From positions 2,666,001 to 2,730,000 of the forward strand of contig CP109468.1 in the NCBI GenBank assembly GCA_036227345.1: 64,000 nucleotides of DNA, written 5' to 3'. Every line of letters begins with the position of its first letter. The first letter of the stretch is position 1. Of this stretch, positions 19,575-26,915 are shown piece by piece. The stretch is from Streptomyces sp. NBC_01463. GTDB taxonomy: Bacteria > Actinomycetota > Actinomycetes > Streptomycetales > Streptomycetaceae. The notes below the pieces were generated by a model. That model did not search any database. It saw only the letters and a program-made list of their open reading frames with translations, and had not been told where the DNA came from. A program made the translations under genes and the position numbers.

Positions 19575-22500
19575 CTAGACGGCGTCCTTCGGCATCCGGT
19601 ACAGCCGCAGCCGGTGGGCGAGCGCGGCCGCCTCGCCGCGGCCGCTGACGCCGAGCTTGGCCAGGATGTTGGAGACGTGCACGCTCGCGGTCTTGGGTGA
19701 GATGTAGAGCTCCTCGGCGATCCTGCGGTTGGTGTGGCCGGCGGCGACGAGCCGGTGCACGTCCTGTTCGCGCGGGGTCAGCCCGAAGGACTCCACCGCG
19801 GCGGCCGCCGCGGCCCGGAGCTGCTCCTCCGTGTGGTCCGGGCCTCCCCCGGCCTGCTCCTCGCCGTGGTCCGGGACGGTCACGGCCAGCGGGATCGCCT
19901 CGTCGGAGGCGGGTGCCCGGCCGGGGGCGGCGTCGGGGTCGGTGAGGGTGATGCGGGCGCGGCCGGCCAGCAGCTCGATGGTCTCGGTCAGCGGGCGCGC
20001 GCCCAGGCGCCGGGCGGTGCCGTGGGCCTCGCGCAGCAGCGTGGTGGCCGCGGTCCGGTCGCCGGAGGCTATGAGCAGGGCCTCGGCCCAGCGGTGGCGG
20101 ATCTGCGCCAGTTCGTACGGGCGGTGCAGCGGGGCGAAGGCCCGGGCGGCGCCGGACCAGTGGTCCGGGGTGTCGAGGCCCTCGGCACGGGCCAGTTCGG
20201 CGTCGATCAGCACCCCGTAGGCGGCCCAGATGGGGACGAGCGCCGGCAGCCGCTTGAGGTGGCTCCGGACGAGGGCGAGGATGCCCGGCCGGCCCGGTTC
20301 GGTGGCGGGCAGGCCGCGGGCGTCGGCCTCGGCCGCCGCGACGACGTGCAGCATGGGGAAGGCGTACCGCTGGGTGCCGGGCGGGAAGCCCTGCGCCGCC
20401 TGGGCCTCGAAGGCGGCCCGCGCCTCCGGCAGCCGCCCCTGCTGCACCGCGATGGTGATGGCGTGGCGGACGGGGCTGATGAAGTGCTGCGGCTGCGGAT
20501 CGCTGGACCCGAAGCTCCGCCTGGTCAGCGCGAGTTGAGTCTCCGCCTCGGCGAGGTCCCCGCGGGCCAGGGCCACTTCGGTACGGCGCGCGGCCACCAG
20601 TCCGTGGGACTTGCGGGACAGGCTCTTGCGGGCGGCCGCCTCGGTGGTGGCGAGGGACTCGTCCCAGCGGCCGAGGGAGAACAGCGACATGGCCTGGTTG
20701 CTGCGGGCCCAGGCCTCCATGTCCGCGACACCGTGGTTGTGGCAGATCTCGATGCCGTGGTCGGCAGCGGCCACCGCGTCCAGGGAACGGCCCATGGCTT
20801 CGAGGGTGGAGGGGAGGTTGATGCTGACGCGGCCCATGATGCCGACGAGGCCGAGTTCGTCGGCCCGGTCGCGGACGGCGTACATCTCGGCGATGCCCTC
20901 GTCGACGGCTCCGGCGTCGGCGTTGAGCCAGCCGCGGGTGAGCCGTGCGTGCAGCTCGATGTACTCGTCGCCGACCAGCCGGGCGTACTCCACGGCCCGC
21001 TCGGCCGCGGCGAGGGTGTCGGCGCCCGGCTGGTGCAGGGCGCCCCAGCCGGCCACGCTCATCAGGACCTCCGCGTGCACGGCGGACGGGGGCAGGCCGC
21101 GGACCAGTTCCTCCGCCCTGGCCAGTTCGTCCCAGCCGTCGCCGCGGGCGACGTCCTGGACCAGGCGGGAGCGCTGGACCCAGAACCAGGCGGAGCGCAG
21201 GGCGTCGTCCTCGCCCTCCAGGGTGCGCAGGGCCTTCTTGCAGAGCGTGAGGGCGCGTTCGCGGTCGCCGCCGAAGCGGGCGGCGACGGTGGCTTCGGCC
21301 ATCAGGTCGAGATGGCTCAGCGGGGCGGAACCGTCGCGGCCACAGGCCGGGTACACCTCGGCGTAGTCGATGGGGCGCAGCGTGCCGCGGGTCTCGTCGG
21401 GGACGTCGTCCCACAGCTCCATCGCCCGTTCCAGCAGCCGCAGCTGTTCGGCGTAGGCATTGCGGTGGCGGGCCTCCACGGAGGCCTTCAGGACGGCGGG
21501 CAGCGCCTTGGCCGGGTCGTGCGCCCCGTACCAGTAACTGGCCAGGCGGGTGGCCCGCTCCCCGTCGCGGACGAGGGTGGGGTCGGCTTCCAGGGCCTGG
21601 GCGTAACGGCGGTTGAGCCGCGAGCGTTCGCCCGGGAGCAGGTCGTCGCTGACGGCCTCGCGGACCAGGGAGTGCCGGAAGCGGTAGCCGTTGCCCTCCG
21701 GGGTGGTGAGCAGCAGATTGGCGCCGACGGCTCCCCTCAGGGCCTCGATGAGGTCGTCCTCGGCGAGGCCGGCGACGGCGGCCAGCAGCTCGTACTCGAC
21801 GGCGGAGCCGCCCTCGGCGATGATGCGGGCGACCCGCTGGGCGTCGTCGGTGAGGGCTTCGACCCGGACCAGGAGGAGGTCGCGCAGGGAGTCGGGGAGT
21901 CCGGCCCGGTCGTCGCAGTCCAGGGTGCAGGCGAGCTCCTCGACGAAGAAGGCGTTGCCGTCGGAGCGCTCGAATATCTCGTCCACCAGGGCGGGTTCGG
22001 GGGTGGTGGCCAGGATGCCGGCGAGCTGGCGGCGGACTTCGGCGCGGTTGAAGCGGGAGAGCTCGATGCGGCGGACGGTGCGGAGCCGGTCCAGTTCGGC
22101 GAGCAGGGGGCGCAGCGGGTGGCGGCGGTGGATGTCGTCGGCGCGGTAGGTGCCGATCACGACGAGTCGTCCGCTGCGCAGCGTACGGAAGAGGTAGGCG
22201 AGCAGGTGCCGGGTGGAGGAGTCGGCCCAGTGCAGGTCCTCCAGGACGAGCACGACGGCGCGGTCGGCCGAGATGCGCTCCAGGAGCCGGGCGGTGAGCT
22301 CGAAGAGGCGGGCGGTGCCGTGTTCGTCGGCCGCGTCCCGGCCGGTCTCGCCGAGTTCGGGCAGGAGCCGGGCCAGTTCGCTCTCCTGTCCCGCGCAGGC
22401 CGCGGCCATCTCGTCGGGCAGGGTGCGGCGCAGGGCGCGCAGGGCGGTGGAGAAGGGGGCGTACGGCAGGCCGTCGGCGCCGATCTCGACGCAGCCGCCG

Positions 22501-22736
22501 ACGGCGACGACGGCCTCGCGGCGGAGTGCCACGGCGAGGAACTCCTCGACCAGGCGGGTCTTGCCGACGCCCGCCTCGCCACCGACGAGCAGCGCCTGCG
22601 GCTCGCCGCCGCCACCGCCGGCCGGGGCTGTGCCCCGGGCGGTGGCGCGGGCGAGCGCGTCCGTGAGCGCGGTGAGTTCGCCTGTGCGGCCGACGAACAC
22701 GGGACTGACTGACCTGGTCTCCACGTCGCCGAGCAT
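19575..22736 (-). CDS. LuxR-family ATP-binding (LAL) transcriptional regulator
   Basis: About 1053 residues with LAL architecture. An N-terminal AAA/STAND NTPase has Walker A GGEAGVGKT at 52-60 and Walker B VVLVLEDLHWADSS. A long helical TPR-like middle follows, then a C-terminal LuxR helix-turn-helix at about 985-1045 (LTPREQDVHRLVAAGHTNRR and ELYISPKTASVHVSNILAKL). Such proteins are cytosolic ATP-gated activators. The frame opens at 22835; ATG 22736 (MLGDVETRSVSPVFVGR) is preferred for its GGAG 9 nt upstream and fit to family N-termini. Target genes are not evident. It carries no TTA codon. Confidence 0.9.
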   Translation of the reverse strand: MLGDVETRSVSPVFVGRTGELTALTDALARATARGTAPAGGGGGEPQALLVGGEAGVGKTRLVEEFLAVALRREAVVAVGGCVEIGADGLPYAPFSTALRALRRTLPDEMAAACAGQESELARLLPELGETGRDAADEHGTARLFELTARLLERISADRAVVLVLEDLHWADSSTRHLLAYLFRTLRSGRLVVIGTYRADDIHRRHPLRPLLAELDRLRTVRRIELSRFNRAEVRRQLAGILATTPEPALVDEIFERSDGNAFFVEELACTLDCDDRAGLPDSLRDLLLVRVEALTDDAQRVARIIAEGGSAVEYELLAAVAGLAEDDLIEALRGAVGANLLLTTPEGNGYRFRHSLVREAVSDDLLPGERSRLNRRYAQALEADPTLVRDGERATRLASYWYGAHDPAKALPAVLKASVEARHRNAYAEQLRLLERAMELWDDVPDETRGTLRPIDYAEVYPACGRDGSAPLSHLDLMAEATVAARFGGDRERALTLCKKALRTLEGEDDALRSAWFWVQRSRLVQDVARGDGWDELARAEELVRGLPPSAVHAEVLMSVAGWGALHQPGADTLAAAERAVEYARLVGDEYIELHARLTRGWLNADAGAVDEGIAEMYAVRDRADELGLVGIMGRVSINLPSTLEAMGRSLDAVAAADHGIEICHNHGVADMEAWARSNQAMSLFSLGRWDESLATTEAAARKSLSRKSHGLVAARRTEVALARGDLAEAETQLALTRRSFGSSDPQPQHFISPVRHAITIAVQQGRLPEARAAFEAQAAQGFPPGTQRYAFPMLHVVAAAEADARGLPATEPGRPGILALVRSHLKRLPALVPIWAAYGVLIDAELARAEGLDTPDHWSGAARAFAPLHRPYELAQIRHRWAEALLIASGDRTAATTLLREAHGTARRLGARPLTETIELLAGRARITLTDPDAAPGRAPASDEAIPLAVTVPDHGEEQAGGGPDHTEEQLRAAAAAAVESFGLTPREQDVHRLVAAGHTNRRIAEELYISPKTASVHVSNILAKLGVSGRGEAAALAHRLRLYRMPKDAV

Positions 22737-22794
22737 CGCACACGGCTCCGACAGCGTGAGCGCCGGAATCTGAACGGGCACCGTCGTCGGTTCC

Positions 22795-22974
22795 CTAGGC
22801 GGCGTGCGCGAACCGTTCCCGGTCCTGGTCCGCACTCACCGTCCTCTCGGCTTCCTGGCCCGCACTGCCGCGGGCCGCCCGGCGGGCCCGGCGGGCCTCC
22901 CGGACGAGTCGCTCGCGGTCGGCACGGCGGATGAGTTCGGCCGAGAGGACCTTGTGGAGTTCGAGCTCGTACAT
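22795..22974 (-). CDS. small charged hypothetical protein
   Basis: 59 residues (MYELELHKVLSAELIRRADR onward), mostly helical and very rich in Arg, Ala and Glu. There is no signal or membrane segment. ATG 22974 has GGGGGAAT about 6 nt upstream. Similar short proteins with the MYELELHKV start are frequent in Streptomyces; I know no function. It lies 58 bp upstream of the LAL regulator on the same strand and may be cotranscribed with it. Confidence 0.7.
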   Translation of the reverse strand: MYELELHKVLSAELIRRADRERLVREARRARRAARGSAGQEAERTVSADQDRERFAHAA

Positions 22975-23119
22975 GTGATTCCCCCTGGGGACGGGCCCGT
23001 TGGGCCTCGGTGGCGGCAGTGCTTCTGCCGTGCCACCACTCTCGTCCCCCAGGGGGTGCCGCCACATCGGGCGTGTGCCGCATCTGTGACGGCCCGGGGG
23101 CCTTAGGGAGTGCCTCATG

Positions 23120-23140
23120 CCGCCCGACGCGGCCGGGCGG
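23120..23140 (-). terminator. hairpin downstream of the 23.2-23.9 kb membrane-protein gene
   Basis: CCGCCCG and CGGGCGG arms with a 7-nt loop lie 68 bp past the stop codon. It is a plausible terminator without a T-run. Confidence 0.45.
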
Positions 23141-23207
23141 TGCGCCCGGACATGCCTTAGACCGGGCGGCGGGGCTCCCGAAGCACGCCCTGAGGGCGGG
23201 ACAGCCC

Positions 23208-23909
23208 TTAGCCGGCGGGTGCGGCCGGCGCGGTCGGCAGGGCGACGATGAGATCGAAGTACATGGCGACGGCGATCAGCACGCCCAGCGCACCGAGGAC
23301 GATGCCGCCCTTGGCGACGGCGCGGACCCAGCCGGCCTGCGGGTGCACGGACGGCTGACCGAACGCCGGCCGGACCAGGACGTAGCTGCCGACGAGCAGC
23401 GCGACCAGCCCGAAGAGGCCGTTGACCAGGGCGGTGGCGTGCCACGCGTCGCCGTAGATCTCGGAGATCTGCTGTCCGGCGGAGCCGCCGGACGACGTCT
23501 TGATCTGCCCGATCAGCGTCTCGCGCTCGGCGGCGACCCGGCCGCTCCAGGCCCCGCTGAGCGAGACGATGCCGAGTCCGACGGAGACGATGCCCGCGCC
23601 CGCGGCGGCGAGACGGGAGGACTCCTTGGTGGCCTCGTCGTCCAGCTCCTGCTCCAGATCGGCGTCCTGGTCCGGGCCGGTGTCCTGGTCCGGATCGGTG
23701 TCCTGGTCCAGGCCGGTGTCGGACGCGGGCGCCTTGTCGAGCCGCGGCGCCGCGTCCTCGGTGCTGCCGGTGCCGTCCCTCTGCTCGGTGTTCGCGATGT
23801 CAGCAGACTTTGCCGTCTTTGCGTCCTTTGCGTTCTTTGCGGCGTTCTGCTGCTCGTCGTCGCCCTCGGCGACGGGAGCGGTGGGAGTAGTGGGAGTTGT
23901 GGGGTTCAT
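23208..23909 (-). CDS. hypothetical membrane protein with repetitive N-terminus
   Basis: 233 residues. The N-terminal 90 are low-complexity: a Lys/Ala repeat (NAAKNAKDAKTAKSAD), then three near-identical Asp-rich units (GLDQDTD, PDQDTG, PDQDAD) encoded by an 18-bp tandem repeat at about 23660-23720. Three hydrophobic segments follow: AAAGAGIVSVGLGIVSLSGA, ALVNGLFGLVALLVGSYVLV and the C-terminal IVLGALGVLIAVAMYFDLIV. The acidic tail is probably cytoplasmic. Function is unknown. ATG 23909 (MNPTTPTTPTAP) is chosen over the ATG three codons upstream. Confidence 0.75.
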   Translation of the reverse strand: MNPTTPTTPTAPVAEGDDEQQNAAKNAKDAKTAKSADIANTEQRDGTGSTEDAAPRLDKAPASDTGLDQDTDPDQDTGPDQDADLEQELDDEATKESSRLAAAGAGIVSVGLGIVSLSGAWSGRVAAERETLIGQIKTSSGGSAGQQISEIYGDAWHATALVNGLFGLVALLVGSYVLVRPAFGQPSVHPQAGWVRAVAKGGIVLGALGVLIAVAMYFDLIVALPTAPAAPAG

Positions 23910-23944
23910 CTGCCGCACGCTAGGGGCGGCAGATGAGAACCCTC

Positions 23945-25024
23945 TTAACGTGCCCGTCCCAGCCGGTCCATGTAGTCGGCGAGCGCCGGTGCCCAGCAGC
24001 CGTAGTTGTGCCCTCCGTCACAGGTGGGGGCCAGCGCCGATCCGTCGCCGTAGTCGACGAGGCGGCTGGGAAGACCGAGCGCATCCAGGCGCGCCTTGAC
24101 GTTCTTCGTGGCGATGCGGGTGAAGTGGTCGATCGGCCCCTGACTGCCGGTGTAGAGCGTGACCTCGGCTCCTTCCAGCCTGGCGAGGTTGGCCGGGGCT
24201 GCGGGGTCGACCGCGTTCCAGATGCGGTCCGCGCCCAGGACCGGGTACGGGGAGCCGAAGATCGCGTCGCTGTCGACGGTGGGCCCGTATCCGGTGCACC
24301 GGCCGGTGCCGGCCGGGCTGGACGTACTCACCGCGCACCAGGCGCCCGTGACGTTGAGTTCGGTGGCCAGGACCGCCGCCCGGACCTCCGCCATGCCGAA
24401 GTCGATCCCGCCGGACAGCGAGGCGACGTGGCCGAAGAGATCGGGCCGGGCCTCGCCGTAGTGCAGTGCGCCGAAACCGCCCATGGACAGCCCGACGACG
24501 GTCCGGTGGCTCCTGTCGGCGAGGGTGCGCAGATTGGCGTCGATGAACGGGACGACCTGGTCGAGGTGGAAGGTCTCCCAGTTCGCGGCGCCCACGGAGG
24601 TGTTCTGCATCTGCCAGTCGGCGTACCAGTTCTTCAGGCCGGCGTCCGGTACGACGGTGATCATCGAGTCCGCATGCAGTGCCGGTGCGGCGCCTGCGTC
24701 GTCCACGGTTCCGCCACCGCCGTGCAGGAAGTACGCCACGGGCCACCGCTTGTCCGGGGACGCCCGGTAGCCGCTCGGCAGGAAGATGCGGATCCGGTGC
24801 GGGCCGGAGACCTGTCCGGTGGTCACGGTGACCGTGAAGTCGGTGTCCGAGCGCGCCTCGGCGCCTTCGGCGACCTGAGTCAGGCCGAAGCCGTCGTGCA
24901 GCACCGGGGGCGCGACGCCCACGGCGTGTACGGGCGGAGCGGCGAGCGTCGCGGCCGCGGTCAGCGCGGCGGCGGCCAGCGCCGCCCGGGTCCGTCCTCG
25001 CCAGGAGGTCAGCAGGGTCCTCAT
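23945..25024 (-). CDS. secreted alpha/beta-hydrolase esterase (esterase D / antigen 85-like)
   Basis: 359 residues. A cleavable signal peptide (MRTLLTSWRGRTRAALAAAA, with PPVHAVG near the cleavage site) sends it out of the cell. The esterase fold shows the oxyanion HGGGG at 101-105, the nucleophile Ser180 in VVGLSMGGFGALHYG, and a late His in DGGHNYGCW, as in putative esterases related to antigen 85. Substrate is unknown; polyester, feruloyl or acyl ester hydrolysis are options. ATG 25024 has GAGAGGA about 6 nt upstream. It lies 109 bp downstream of the secreted serine hydrolase, on the same strand. The stop is TAA. Confidence 0.85.
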   Translation of the reverse strand: MRTLLTSWRGRTRAALAAAALTAAATLAAPPVHAVGVAPPVLHDGFGLTQVAEGAEARSDTDFTVTVTTGQVSGPHRIRIFLPSGYRASPDKRWPVAYFLHGGGGTVDDAGAAPALHADSMITVVPDAGLKNWYADWQMQNTSVGAANWETFHLDQVVPFIDANLRTLADRSHRTVVGLSMGGFGALHYGEARPDLFGHVASLSGGIDFGMAEVRAAVLATELNVTGAWCAVSTSSPAGTGRCTGYGPTVDSDAIFGSPYPVLGADRIWNAVDPAAPANLARLEGAEVTLYTGSQGPIDHFTRIATKNVKARLDALGLPSRLVDYGDGSALAPTCDGGHNYGCWAPALADYMDRLGRAR

Positions 25025-25133
25025 CGGGTGTCCTCTCCGAGAGCGGGTGGCTCTCACGGTGAGGGGAGAGCCGGCCCGGCGGCCGGGCCGTGGACCGGCC
25101 CGGCCGCCGGGGCTCCCCCTCCGGTCGCGGTTC

Positions 25134-26381
25134 TCAGAGCGCGCAGAACGCGTCCGTCATGGCCTTGCCCGTGTGGGCCTGTCCCTGCGTTCCGGCGAGC
25201 ATGTGGAACTCGTTGTTGGCGTGCAGTACCTGCTCGGTACCGTCCTCGCTGGTGATCCACTCGCTGAAGTAGCCGAGCACGGCACCGTTGTGTCCCCAGG
25301 CCCACTTTCCGCAGGGCAGCTTCATGTGCTCGATGCCCAGTCCGTAGCCCGCGTCGGCGGTCACCGGGACGGTGGTCTTGAGCTCGGCCAGCTGCGCGGG
25401 CTCCAGGAGCTGTCCGGTCAGCAGCGCCCGGGTGAAGGTGGCCAGGTCGTCCATGGTCGACACGATCGCGCCGGCGCTCCCGGTGACCTGCACGTTGGAG
25501 ACCGTGTCGTCGCCGATGAAGATCGCCCGGATCGCGTAGCCGTGGAGGTGGTTGCCGTAGAGCGCGGGGTCGGCGGTGGGGAAGGTGGTGTCGCGCAGAC
25601 CGAGCGGCTCGATGATGCGCCGCTGGACCTCCGCGGCCGGTTCCGAACCGGTGACGGCCTTGATCACCATTCCCGCGAGGACGTAGTTGGTGTTGGAGTA
25701 GCCGAACTTCTCCCCCGGTGCGGACGTCGGCGCTCGCAGTCCGAGGCCGACGTTGACCAGCGTCTGCGGCGGCAGGACCTCCCGGGGGTTGGTGTTGAGG
25801 AAGTACGGCCCGTTGATCTGCAGGGCGCTGAGGTAGTCGGGCAGGCCCGAGGTGTGGTTGAGCAGTTGGCGGATCGTGATCGTGGAGCCGTCGTAGCCGT
25901 TGGCGGCGACCGCTCCCGGCAGCCACCTGGCGACGGTGTCGTCCAGCGACAGCCGCTTCTCGCCCTCCAGTTGGAGCAGCACGGTGGAGATGAACGCCTT
26001 GGTGTTGCTGCCGATCCGGAACTGCGCCTTCGGGTCCGCGGGGACCTTGGTCGTACGGTCGCCCACTCCCGCCTGCACGTACTGGGTGGTGTCGCCCTTC
26101 CTGACCATGCCGATCACACCCGGGTATCCGTCGGCGACGCCCTGCTGGGCTCCGGCCCGGAGGATGTCCGCCGGGGTCGGGCCGGCGGCGTTCGCCGGGA
26201 CGGCGGCGGCGGTCAGGAGGAGGCAGGCGAGCCCGGCGGCCGGCAGCAGTCGGCGCAGGTGCCTCCGCTTCCGTAAGGGCTGCCGGGCGGCGCTTTCGGT
26301 GCGCTCGCTCTCCGCGCCCGCCGCATTCTCCCTTTCCCCCGCGAAGCCTGTCCCGATTACATCGAGCATGTTCACTCTCAT
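25134..26381 (-). CDS. secreted serine hydrolase (class C beta-lactamase / D,D-peptidase family), TTA codon
   Basis: 415 residues. A long charged N-region ending RKRRHLRRLLPAAG precedes a signal segment ending VPANAAG. The penicillin-recognising triad is complete: Ser125-N-T-Lys128 (IGSNTKAF), Tyr228-S-Asn230 and His364-N-Gly366 (GHNGAVLGYF, in place of KTG). It is likely an extracytoplasmic D-alanyl-D-alanine carboxypeptidase or esterase of the AmpH/EstB type. ATG 26381 (MRVNMLDVIG) has AAGGGGA upstream. Codon 36 is TTA (26276-26274), so translation should need the bldA tRNA and come late in development. Confidence 0.87.
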   Translation of the reverse strand: MRVNMLDVIGTGFAGERENAAGAESERTESAARQPLRKRRHLRRLLPAAGLACLLLTAAAVPANAAGPTPADILRAGAQQGVADGYPGVIGMVRKGDTTQYVQAGVGDRTTKVPADPKAQFRIGSNTKAFISTVLLQLEGEKRLSLDDTVARWLPGAVAANGYDGSTITIRQLLNHTSGLPDYLSALQINGPYFLNTNPREVLPPQTLVNVGLGLRAPTSAPGEKFGYSNTNYVLAGMVIKAVTGSEPAAEVQRRIIEPLGLRDTTFPTADPALYGNHLHGYAIRAIFIGDDTVSNVQVTGSAGAIVSTMDDLATFTRALLTGQLLEPAQLAELKTTVPVTADAGYGLGIEHMKLPCGKWAWGHNGAVLGYFSEWITSEDGTEQVLHANNEFHMLAGTQGQAHTGKAMTDAFCAL

Positions 26382-26452
26382 TCCGTCCCCTTTGTCGTCA
26401 GCGAGCGTTTCCGATGTGTGGTGCGGCCGTCCTGCCGCATTCCGGTCGCGCG

Positions 26453-26680
26453 TCAGCCCTGACACGCGACGACGATGATCAGCAGCAGAATCGCGATTCC
26501 CGCCATGTGAAGGAATCCGATGCTTCCCTTCGGGCGCCTCCGGTCGGTCTGCACATGACCGCCGGCGGGAATTCCGGGATGCTGCTTGAGGTAGTGGTCC
26601 AGCTGGCGCTGCGCCCCCTGGGACTCGCCCATCCACGGCGTCTTGAAACCGCACTCGCCGCACCAGAATCGATAGGCCAT
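26453..26680 (-). CDS. small zinc-finger-like protein with C-terminal membrane anchor
   Basis: 75 residues. The N-terminus has CGEC (Cys8, Cys11) followed at about residues 29-34 by H-YLKQ-H, a C2H2-like metal site. A basic linker (DRRRPKGSIG) leads to a C-terminal hydrophobic helix ILLLIIVV ending ACQG. ATG 26680 has GGAG 6 nt upstream. It lies between the serine hydrolase and the divergent NACHT gene. Similar small proteins starting MAYRFWCGEC are, as far as I recall, common in Streptomyces without assigned function. Confidence 0.75.
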   Translation of the reverse strand: MAYRFWCGECGFKTPWMGESQGAQRQLDHYLKQHPGIPAGGHVQTDRRRPKGSIGFLHMAGIAILLLIIVVACQG

Positions 26681-26841
26681 GTCCACTCCTCGTCGGTCGT
26701 GGCAGGAGAAGTCCGGGAGAGGCGGTCCGGTCCGGCTGCGCGCCGGTTGCCTCTCGAATGCCCTGCCCGGTGCGCCGCCCCGTGTCGGCGCACCGGGCAC
26801 CACTGATCGTGGCGTTCGCGCTGGTCGCAGGACAGGACAAG

Positions 26842-26865
26842 CGACCGGCCATATATGACCGGTCG
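26842..26865. promoter_or_regulatory. 24-bp palindrome upstream of the HTH-NACHT gene
   Basis: CGACCGGCCATATATG followed by ACCGGTCG is self-complementary at 22 of 24 positions, with an AT centre. It lies 7 bp before a possible -10 (TAGGCT, 26872-26877) and about 50 bp before the GTG start, in the 235-bp divergent gap. It is a good candidate operator for the gene's own HTH domain. Confidence 0.55.
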
Positions 26866-26915
26866 TCACGATAGGCTCACCGGCGCACACGCTCGGCTGC
26901 GGAGGGGATGTCGAA

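Noticed and set aside
19734..22712. Plus-strand open frame of about 990 codons opposite the LAL regulator
   Set aside because: It mirrors the regulator's codons and has no domain; a GC-bias artefact.
23120..23140. CRISPR, tRNA or insertion-sequence signals in the intergenic regions
   Set aside because: Only simple hairpins and short repeats were seen; no spacer-regular array, cloverleaf or transposase remains anywhere in the window.
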